A stretch of 6,947 bases of DNA from an uncultured Ruminococcus sp. GTDB taxonomy: Bacteria; Bacillota; Clostridia; Oscillospirales; Ruminococcaceae. The translations under genes were made by a program, and so were the position numbers. Below, in pieces: positions 1-4,714 of this stretch (positions are counted from its first letter, which is position 1; each line of letters starts with the position of its first letter). The notes beneath the pieces are model-generated. The model saw nothing but the letters and a program-made list of their open reading frames with translations, was not told the DNA's origin and searched no databases. The stretch is from contig CAMWGS010000109.1 in assembly GCA_947173865.1 (NCBI GenBank), forward strand, positions 1 through 6,947. The letters are read 5' to 3'.

Positions 1-12
1 GTTTAAGAATAT

Positions 13-59
13 TGATATTCAGATATTGATATAATATTAACAATAAATTCTGAATATCA
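13..59. repeat. Long interrupted inverted repeat
   Basis: Positions 13-23 (TGATATTCAGA) and 49-59 (TCTGAATATCA) are perfect 11-bp complements. The inner arms TATTG (24-28) and CAATA (41-45) extend the pairing after a 3-nt bulge at 46-48, giving a 16-bp imperfect hairpin with a 12-nt loop. The central part also resembles a Rex operator (26-43). It could be an operator, a cruciform or a structured leader. The AT-rich composition makes chance more likely than the length alone suggests. Confidence 0.5.
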
Positions 60-272
60 TCGGAAATACATAAAGTTATATGCTTATTGAATACCGCTAT
101 ACATAAAAAAACTGTTTTGTTGCGTATGGTTTACTGAAACTGAAAGTACCACGTTATGTATAATTATAGTAATTTTCACAGATTAAGACGTAATAATAAG
201 ATAAATATGCAAATAAGTAACATATGACGTATGTTGACTGATATATATAAAAAGAATGTTGAGATTCACAAA

Positions 273-301
273 AGTATATAATACACAAAATTGATTGACA
301 A
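273..301 (-). promoter_or_regulatory. Leftward sigma-A-type promoter for a gene outside the window
   Basis: Read on the minus strand, TTGTCA (296-301) is a 5-of-6 match to the -35 consensus. TATACT (273-278) is a 5-of-6 match to the -10 consensus, and the spacer is exactly 17 nt. Transcription would start near 266. It lies just beyond the terminator of the esterase operon, as expected for the next transcription unit on the same strand. The target gene is not in the window. Confidence 0.55.
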
Positions 302-330
302 TTATTTCACATTCTGCAAAAAGCTTTAAT

Positions 331-356
331 ACAGTTCCCGAATTTTCAGGAACTGT
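331..356 (-). terminator. Probable intrinsic terminator after the esterase gene
   Basis: ACAGTTCC (331-338) and GGAACTGT (349-356) form a perfect 8-bp stem 12 nt beyond the esterase stop codon. On the minus strand the stem is followed by ATTAAAGCTTTTTGC, so the T-run is displaced and imperfect. Its position at the end of the icd-rex-esterase cluster supports a terminator role, but the U-tract is weaker than usual. Confidence 0.55.
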
Positions 357-368
357 AAAAAGTTAAAA

Positions 369-884
369 TCAGTCTGAAAGAACTTCCCTGAAATAAGACT
401 TAAGCGGTAAAGTTGCACCTGAATGTCTGCCTTCAGGAACTTTGCGGAAATGTTCATTTCCGAGAAATTTTTCTGTGAAATCGTGAGAGTCAATAATTTC
501 GGCCTGTCCGCCTATAATGGTACTTACATTTTTATTTTTTAGATTTGAAATTTTTCCGAACATTTCAATATAAGGTACAATATCACCTTTAAATCCCAGC
601 CGTGACAGGTAAACAAACGGCATAAGGCACGGATTTATAAGGATAACAGGCACATCAAGTTCTGCCGAAAGAACTGCTCCGAAAAATCCGCCCAGACTTG
701 TCCCGACAATATGAGTTATATTATTGTCGGAAATTTGTTTAAAGAGCATATCAAGAATACTGTACGGTGACACAGAGTCATAATCAATCTGAAGCGATAT
801 AACATCATAACCCGTTTTTTTAAGTACGGAGCAGGCTGAATTTTCAGCACTGCCCATATATCCGTGAATATTAAGAATCTTCAT
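369..884 (-). CDS. YqiA/YcfP-family alpha/beta-hydrolase (putative esterase)
   Basis: The 171-residue protein resembles the small YqiA/YcfP (UPF0227) esterases, whose physiological substrate is largely unknown. The start reads MKILNIHGYMGSA, with the His-Gly of the oxyanion region at residues 7-8. The nucleophile elbow is GTSLGG at 61-66, with Ser63 as the likely nucleophile. The catalytic histidine is probably His154 in EGRHSG. The acid is less clear: YqiA has GDE where this protein has GGQAEIID (125-132), leaving Glu129 or Asp132 as candidates. There is no signal peptide, so it should be cytoplasmic. It overlaps the end of rex by 14 nt in another frame, with AAAGGG about 9 nt upstream of the ATG, which suggests translational coupling to rex. 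The overlap argues for a shared transcript; it does not show a functional link. Confidence 0.78.
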   Translation of the reverse strand: MKILNIHGYMGSAENSACSVLKKTGYDVISLQIDYDSVSPYSILDMLFKQISDNNITHIVGTSLGGFFGAVLSAELDVPVILINPCLMPFVYLSRLGFKGDIVPYIEMFGKISNLKNKNVSTIIGGQAEIIDSHDFTEKFLGNEHFRKVPEGRHSGATLPLKSYFREVLSD

Positions 885-1527
885 TTTCCTGTACCCTTTC
901 CGTTGAATTTATAGAATAGGAAAGAATTGTAAGACTGTCACCGAGATGAACATTTTCAACAACGACATCGCTGTGACTTATACGTAAATCATAGTGAGTG
1001 AAATTCCAGAAAGCATGAATACCATAGCTTATAAGCCTGTCTGTTTCCTTTTCGGCGGATTCCTGAGGTATGCAGAGAATAGCGGCAGCCGGTTTGTATT
1101 CAAGACAGAAATTTTCAAGTTCAGAAATATTCATAACAGTAATCCTGCCTATTTGCCTGCCGATAATTTCAGGGTTCACATCAAATGCTCCGATAAGTTC
1201 AAATCCTCTGTTACTGAAATCAATATGAGTTGCAATGGCTTTTCCGAGATTTCCCGCACCCATAATAATCATGGGTGTTTTTTTGTCAAGACCGAGAATC
1301 ATTCCTATCTGACGGCGGAGTTCGCCTACATTGTAACCGTAACCCTGTTGACCGAATTCACCGAAACAGTTGAAATCCTGTCGTATCTGAGAAGCAGTAA
1401 GCCCCATTTTTTCCGAAAGTTCCCTCGAAGAAATACGGACATAGCCGTTTTCTTCGAGTTCGCCTAAAAACCTGTAGTAACGTGGAAGCCGTCGTATAAC
1501 CGAATTTGATATTGCATTCTTTGACAT
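871..1527 (-). CDS. rex: Redox-sensing transcriptional repressor Rex
   Basis: The 218-residue protein is full length for Rex, a homodimeric repressor that binds DNA when NAD+ is plentiful and releases it when NADH rises. It typically controls fermentation and respiration genes. The N-terminal winged helix (about 1-80) includes RLPRYYRFL (13-21), SRELSEKMGLTASQIRQDF and the GYGYNV turn. The Rossmann domain follows, with dinucleotide-binding GAGNLGKA at 90-97 and Asp116 of FDVNP, expected to contact the adenine ribose. The C-terminal swapped helix region ends in VVVENVHLGDSL. The start has AAAGG about 9 nt upstream. The gene lies 36 nt downstream of icd, with only a 4-5 bp hairpin between them, so co-transcription is likely. 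I see no good Rex box immediately upstream, so autoregulation is not evident there. Confidence 0.96.
   Translation of the reverse strand: MSKNAISNSVIRRLPRYYRFLGELEENGYVRISSRELSEKMGLTASQIRQDFNCFGEFGQQGYGYNVGELRRQIGMILGLDKKTPMIIMGAGNLGKAIATHIDFSNRGFELIGAFDVNPEIIGRQIGRITVMNISELENFCLEYKPAAAILCIPQESAEKETDRLISYGIHAFWNFTHYDLRISHSDVVVENVHLGDSLTILSYSINSTERVQENEDS
1257..1284 (+). terminator. Terminator-like hairpin antisense to rex
   Basis: On the plus strand, CACCCAT (1257-1263) pairs with ATGGGTG (1271-1277) across a 7-nt loop, and seven T residues follow directly (1278-1284). The shape is that of an intrinsic terminator for plus-strand, antisense transcription. No plus-strand gene or promoter is visible nearby. 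The sequence also encodes Rex residues around KKTPMIIMGAG, so protein constraint may explain it. Confidence 0.3.
1424..1458 (-). repeat. Intragenic hairpin in rex
   Basis: CTCGAAGAAA (1424-1433) and TTTCTTCGAG (1449-1458) are perfect 10-bp complements. After a single bulged T at 1434, ACGG (1435-1438) pairs with CCGT (1445-1448) around a 6-nt loop. In the rex mRNA it spans nt 70-104, encoding residues 24-35 of the winged helix. No T-run follows on the coding strand, so it does not look like a terminator. Confidence 0.6.
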
Positions 1528-1563
1528 TTTACTGTGCCTTTCATATATACGGATAAATCCGAA

Positions 1564-2775
1564 TTACATTAATTTATCAAGTCTTGCTTTGATTTCGTCA
1601 AGGAAAGTTTTTGAATCAACTTTTTTCTTGTTTTCAAGCTTTGAAATAAGATAGAGGTCGCCTGTCATAACACCTTCTTCAATAGTCTGGACAGTAGCCT
1701 TTTCGAGCTTGTCGGCAAACTCACAGAGTTCGGGAGTATTGTCGAGTTCTCCTCTCTTTCTTAACGCACCGCTCCATGCGAATATCGTAGCAACGGAGTT
1801 TGTTGAAGTTTCCTCACCTTTGAGGTACTTATAATAATGACGTTGTACAGTACCGTGTGCTGCTTCATATTCATAGATACCGTCGGGAGAAACAAGAACA
1901 GAAGTCATCATAGCGAGACTGCCGTAAGCTGTAGAAACCATATCGGACATAACATCACCGTCATAGTTCTTGCAAGCCCAGATATAACCGCCGTTAGAAC
2001 GGATAACTCTTGCAACAGCGTCATCAATGAGAGTATAGAAATATTCAATTCCTGCTGCTTCGTACTTTTCCTTATATTCATTATCGTAGATTTCCTGAAA
2101 AATATCCTTGAATCTGTGGTCGTATTTTTTGGAAATAGTATCTTTTGTGGCAAACCATACATCTTGTTTAAGGTCAAGACCGTAGTTGAGACAGGTTCTT
2201 GCAAAGCTTGCAATACTGTCATCGAGGTTGTGAAGTCCCTGAATGATACCATCACACTTTGAGAAGTCGTGAATAAGTTCGCGTGTTTCGTTGCCGTTTT
2301 CGTCAGTAACAACGAGTTCAGCCTTGCTTCCCTTGTTAACACGGAGTTCGGAATTCTTGTAAACGTCGCCGTAAGCATGACGTGCAATAGTAATCGGCTT
2401 AGTCCATGTAGGAATATAAGGCTCAATACCCTTGACGATTATAGGAGTACGGAAAACAGTACCGTCGAGAGCTGCACGGATTGTGCCGTTGGGAGACTTC
2501 CACATCTGAGTGAGGTTATATTCAGGCATTCTTGCGGCATTCGGTGTGATAGTCGCACACTTTACAGCAACGCCGTATTTTTTTGTAGCCTCAGCAGAGT
2601 CCATAGTAACCTTGTCTTTTGTAGCTTCTCTGTGTTCAAGACCCAAATCGTAGTACTCTGTATTAAGTTCTACATAAGGTTCAAGGAGAGTTTCCTTAAT
2701 CCACTTCCAGAGAATTCTTGTCATTTCGTCGCCGTCCATTTCGACGAGCGGAGTTTTCATAATAATTTTAGCCAT
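1564..2775 (-). CDS. icd: NADP-dependent isocitrate dehydrogenase, eukaryotic-like type
   Basis: This enzyme oxidises isocitrate to 2-oxoglutarate and CO2, reducing NADP+. It acts in the cytoplasm as a homodimer needing Mg2+ or Mn2+. The 403 residues align almost residue for residue with the animal cytosolic form. SPNGTIR (94-100), Arg109, Arg132 in RHAYGD and Tyr139 bind isocitrate. Lys211 is the likely catalytic lysine. Asp251, Asp274 and Asp278 match the metal site. HGTV at 307-310 with Arg312-His313 matches the pocket that selects NADP over NAD, and Asn326 is also kept. All key residues are present. The start has AGGAGG 9 nt upstream. It lies 23 nt after the membrane-protein gene and 36 nt before rex, and probably has its own promoter at 2815-2823. 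With aconitase in the same window it likely feeds glutamate synthesis. Confidence 0.97.
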   Translation of the reverse strand: MAKIIMKTPLVEMDGDEMTRILWKWIKETLLEPYVELNTEYYDLGLEHREATKDKVTMDSAEATKKYGVAVKCATITPNAARMPEYNLTQMWKSPNGTIRAALDGTVFRTPIIVKGIEPYIPTWTKPITIARHAYGDVYKNSELRVNKGSKAELVVTDENGNETRELIHDFSKCDGIIQGLHNLDDSIASFARTCLNYGLDLKQDVWFATKDTISKKYDHRFKDIFQEIYDNEYKEKYEAAGIEYFYTLIDDAVARVIRSNGGYIWACKNYDGDVMSDMVSTAYGSLAMMTSVLVSPDGIYEYEAAHGTVQRHYYKYLKGEETSTNSVATIFAWSGALRKRGELDNTPELCEFADKLEKATVQTIEEGVMTGDLYLISKLENKKKVDSKTFLDEIKARLDKLM

Positions 2776-2798
2776 TGGTTTTTACCTCCTGTAATTTT

Positions 2799-3338
2799 TC
2801 AGCCTGCCATATGTATTATACCATATAATATAAAACATAACAGGATTAAAGCAATTTCAATAAGCATAAGAACAATATTTTTTATTACCGCATATTTAAG
2901 GGCAATTTTGTCGTTGTAGGTACTTTTGTGAAGACCCACAAGAAACGAAAATATAATGCCTGTAATCATGTAACCGACCAGTTCGAAGTCAAACATTCTT
3001 GCAAAAGCACACCCGATAATAAATCCGACAATCTGTGGAAAAAGTAATTTCCATATGGCAAAGCCCGACAGATACCTTTTCGATTCGGAACGTTCCAGTA
3101 TATCCAGTTTGTCAACCACATTTTTTGAAAAATGTTTTTCCAGAGAAGTTCTTTTTGTCTCCGAACCTGAATGTTCAGAATAATGCCACAGTTCAGTCAT
3201 CATCAGACTTTTCGGAATATCTGCTTTGTTATTGTTTATGTCCTGAAAGTTTTCTTGTCTTTGTGAATAAATTGTATAATCATCTTTCAGGTCGTCCAAG
3301 GCGTTTTTAATATTGTCTTTCAGTTCATTCTTATTCAT
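2799..3338 (-). CDS. Three-span membrane protein of unknown function
   Basis: I do not recognise this 179-residue protein. The first 90 or so residues are charged and probably helical (lysine- and aspartate-rich, with a KHFSKNVVDKLDILERSESKR stretch around 68-88), so likely cytoplasmic. Three hydrophobic segments follow: about 93-115, 117-136 and 149-177, with a short loop containing HKSTYNDK between the second and third. No signal peptide or catalytic motif is visible. The start has a G-rich ribosome binding site, AGGGG, 4 nt before the ATG, in a strikingly GC-rich patch (3341-3360) within AT-rich DNA. The stop lies 23 nt before icd, and the icd promoter seems to sit in its 3' end. It may share a transcript with icd or be a neighbour by chance. 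The ribosome binding site and packing support a real gene. Confidence 0.75.
   Translation of the reverse strand: MNKNELKDNIKNALDDLKDDYTIYSQRQENFQDINNNKADIPKSLMMTELWHYSEHSGSETKRTSLEKHFSKNVVDKLDILERSESKRYLSGFAIWKLLFPQIVGFIIGCAFARMFDFELVGYMITGIIFSFLVGLHKSTYNDKIALKYAVIKNIVLMLIEIALILLCFILYGIIHMAG
2815..2823 (-). promoter_or_regulatory. Extended -10 promoter for icd-rex-esterase
   Basis: On the minus strand this reads TGGTATAAT, a perfect extended -10 element (TGn plus TATAAT). The -35 region 17 nt upstream is poor (CTGTTA), as is common with extended -10 promoters. Transcription would begin near 2808, leaving a leader of about 33 nt that contains the AGGAGG site of icd. The promoter lies inside the last codons of the upstream membrane-protein gene. 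The 7-bp inverted repeat TATTATA/TATAATA (2814-2820 and 2824-2830) overlaps it. Confidence 0.5.
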
Positions 3339-3538
3339 AAGTCCCCTGCCCCGCCCTTTCTTTACAGTCGATACATGGTAGTAACAATAATAGAACAGTT
3401 ATTTCCTAAGAAACACGCTCTGTATAACAATACACGTGTAAGTTGTAGCGAGCATAACATTAATACAAACGCCTGCTCAGGCAACCTGTTTTTCATTGAC
3501 TTTTATATCCGCCCTGTAAAAAATATACCGAATAAAAA
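3339..3538. other. 200-nt intergenic gap between the two gene clusters
   Basis: This gap separates the DIP1984-family gene from the membrane-protein gene. It holds a weak terminator-like hairpin (3462-3482), a perfect 10-bp palindrome TACACGTGTA (3431-3440), and a GC-rich patch next to the membrane-protein start. I looked for a leftward promoter and found no convincing -35/-10 pair at normal spacing, so how the membrane-protein gene is transcribed is unclear. A 67-codon plus-strand reading frame crosses the gap but lacks a ribosome binding site. Confidence 0.6.
3462..3482 (-). terminator. Weak terminator-like hairpin after the DIP1984-family gene
   Basis: On the minus strand GCCTGAGCAGGC (3471-3482) is a GC-rich stem of 4-5 bp followed by GTTTGTATT. 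A further CAGG just upstream (3485-3488) could pair with the same CCTG, so two exclusive small hairpins are possible. The stem is short and the U-tract is broken, so read-through is likely. It lies about 55 nt past the stop codon. Confidence 0.35.
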
Positions 3539-3997
3539 TTATTTTTCAATAAGGTCAACAGTCCAGTTTATACGCTGAATATTCATGTCAAGTTCACGGA
3601 GCTTTTTTGACATAACGTCAACTTTTTTCTGCAATTCCGCAACATCAACGGTACTTTTTATTTTAATTTCCTTATTTGAATAGCGGTCAACAAGTTCGCT
3701 GGCATGAACAAGGAAACCTCTCATAAGAGCTGTTTTCTTTTTGAGAACATCTCTTTCTGCAATCATATCAGTAAGCGAAATGCCGTTTTCAACAGTCATG
3801 CAGTTTGTGTAATTTATGTTCTTAATCAGTTTTGCCATTTCGTTGGAAACGCTGTCAAATTCTTCAATCAGTGTGTAAGGATTTTCAGCAGGTTTTTCAC
3901 CCTCCTGAACTTTGGCATTCTGTAAGAGTCTGCCGTGAATGTTGCTTATTTTAGTTTTCATTTCCGCACGGAGTGAAAGAGCCTCTGCAAGTTTCAT
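3539..3997 (-). CDS. DIP1984 family protein
   Basis: The 152-residue protein matches the DIP1984 family, all-helical bacterial proteins of unknown function that databases sometimes call septicolysin without clear proof of toxin activity. Family hallmarks include the opening MKLAEALSLRAEMKTKI, the early NAKVQEGEKPAENP stretch, LIKNINYTN (57-65) and the late MDMNIQR-like segment, here LDMNIQRINWTVDLIEK. Heptad-like patterns around 1-30 and 116-145 suggest coiled coils. There is no signal peptide or membrane segment. The start has AAGGAGG 5 nt upstream, within the 12-nt gap after the PARG-like gene, so it is surely co-transcribed with it. It is the last gene of the aconitase cluster. The family call is fairly firm; its role is unknown. 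Confidence 0.82.
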   Translation of the reverse strand: MKLAEALSLRAEMKTKISNIHGRLLQNAKVQEGEKPAENPYTLIEEFDSVSNEMAKLIKNINYTNCMTVENGISLTDMIAERDVLKKKTALMRGFLVHASELVDRYSNKEIKIKSTVDVAELQKKVDVMSKKLRELDMNIQRINWTVDLIEK

Positions 3998-4009
3998 GAA
4001 TACCTCCTT

Positions 4010-4711
4010 TTATGGTACTGCAAAAATAACTTCAACGCTGTCGGGAACATATTTATTAATAATTTCCTCAAACATCGGGAAAACAGTTTCACGCTCATTT
4101 CCGAACATACCGCAACCGAAAGCACCGAGTATCAGAATATCGGTCTTTTTTTCAAGTGCAAGCATGATGATTTTTTTGATTCTTGTGTACATAATATCAT
4201 TTATTTTCTTCTGTGAAAAGATGAATTTTGCGAAAGTCCTGTTTACCGCAGGAGAAGTTATGAAGCTGCATAAAACAGGCTTTTCAAGAAGTACGCCGTT
4301 GTCATTTCTGATAACGGGAACATTTGCCGAATAAATTATAACATCAGTATAGTCAGGAAAAACATGAATTCTGTTTCTGCAGTAATAGTCTTTCTGATTT
4401 CGTATAGTGTAGTAAAGCATTGACGCACGGCAAAGACTTTCTTCCTGAGCATTTCCACCAAGTACATAAGCACCGCCTGCGTACATTGCATTAGCAAAAT
4501 TAAGAGCAGTAATATTGCCATGTCCTGCACGTTCAATAATCGACCGCACAGTAGTTGACTTTACCGTATTTTCCGCAACAGAAAAATATCTTTCCCGTTT
4601 TATTTCAGGGATTTCGGAAACCGAAAAGACAGTTTCCGAAATCATTCCTTGAAAATCACCGTTTTTGAATATATGGTCGTTGTCGGATTTTATTTTAATA
4701 TTGTTCAACAT
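4010..4711 (-). CDS. TIGR02452-type microbial PARG-like macrodomain protein
   Basis: The 233-residue protein resembles the bacterial poly(ADP-ribose) glycohydrolase-like family (TIGR02452/DUF2263), macrodomain proteins that bind or cleave ADP-ribose. The signature region runs NFANAMYAGG (71-80) to GGNAQEESLCR (85-95), with the QEE catalytic motif at 89-91. The usual GGG is GGA here (79-81). The second family block is LGAFGCGMFGNE (195-206), the phosphate-binding loop of macrodomains, and YSANVPVIRND (127-137) is also typical. It is cytoplasmic, with no signal peptide. I see no good ribosome binding site before the ATG at 4711. The upstream small gene stops only 3 nt before it, so translational coupling is likely. 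Met23 is an alternative start, but its AAGGA touches the ATG. Possible roles are reversing ADP-ribosylation or phage defence; the neighbours do not decide. Confidence 0.85.
   Translation of the reverse strand: MLNNIKIKSDNDHIFKNGDFQGMISETVFSVSEIPEIKRERYFSVAENTVKSTTVRSIIERAGHGNITALNFANAMYAGGAYVLGGNAQEESLCRASMLYYTIRNQKDYYCRNRIHVFPDYTDVIIYSANVPVIRNDNGVLLEKPVLCSFITSPAVNRTFAKFIFSQKKINDIMYTRIKKIIMLALEKKTDILILGAFGCGMFGNERETVFPMFEEIINKYVPDSVEVIFAVP
4124..4152 (+). terminator. Terminator-like hairpin antisense to the PARG-like gene
   Basis: On the plus strand ACCGA (4124-4128) and TAT (4130-4132) pair with ATA (4137-4139) and TCGGT (4140-4144), with one bulged G and a 4-nt loop. One C and seven T residues follow (4146-4152). 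No plus-strand transcript is known here. As in rex, the T-run encodes a KKT sequence before a beta strand (KKTDILILGAFG), so protein coding may explain it. Confidence 0.25.
4610..4643 (-). repeat. Perfect 12-bp intragenic hairpin in the PARG-like gene
   Basis: GATTTCGGAAAC (4610-4621) and GTTTCCGAAATC (4632-4643) are perfect complements around a 10-nt loop. In the mRNA it spans nt 69-102, starting at the last base of the Met23 codon. No T-run follows, so it is not a terminator. It may affect translation or mRNA stability, or may be chance. Confidence 0.65.
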
Positions 4712-4714
4712 AAA

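Larger units (their letters stand above)
1..330. other. AT-rich non-coding region left of the esterase gene
   Basis: No plausible gene is visible on either strand, and I recognise no riboswitch or tRNA. The stretch is very AT-rich and carries several dyads: a long interrupted inverted repeat at 13-59, a 17-bp near-palindrome at 219-235, and a leftward promoter at 273-301. If that promoter is used, its transcript begins near 266 and runs off the left edge, giving a leader of at least about 265 nt before any start codon. The terminator of the esterase operon adjoins it on the right. Confidence 0.7.

Noticed and set aside
27..35. Plus-strand TGATATAAT as an extended -10 promoter
   Set aside because: The match is good, but no -35, gene or RNA with a terminator follows on the plus strand, and AT-rich DNA gives such matches easily.
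445..462. 7-bp hairpin with 4-nt loop in the esterase gene
   Set aside because: Stems of this size are expected a few times by chance in 7 kb, and it has no positional support.
994..1467. 157-codon plus-strand frame opposite rex
   Set aside because: It lies wholly antisense to a clear rex gene, and its composition is that of a shadow frame.
1550..1561. CGGATAAATCCG hairpin between icd and rex as a terminator
   Set aside because: The stem is only 4-5 bp and no T-run follows on the minus strand, so it should not separate icd from rex.
1528..1563. Rex autoregulatory operator directly upstream of rex
   Set aside because: No TTGT...ACAA half-sites at the right spacing are present in this 36-nt gap.
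1908..2426. 172-codon minus-strand frame inside icd
   Set aside because: It is an alternate frame of an unmistakable isocitrate dehydrogenase gene.
3344..3358. G-quadruplex before the membrane-protein gene
   Set aside because: Only three runs of three or more G are present, one short of the canonical motif.
3375..3578. 67-codon plus-strand reading frame across the 200-nt gap
   Set aside because: It has no ribosome binding site, runs into the antisense of the DIP1984-family gene, and its product resembles nothing I know.
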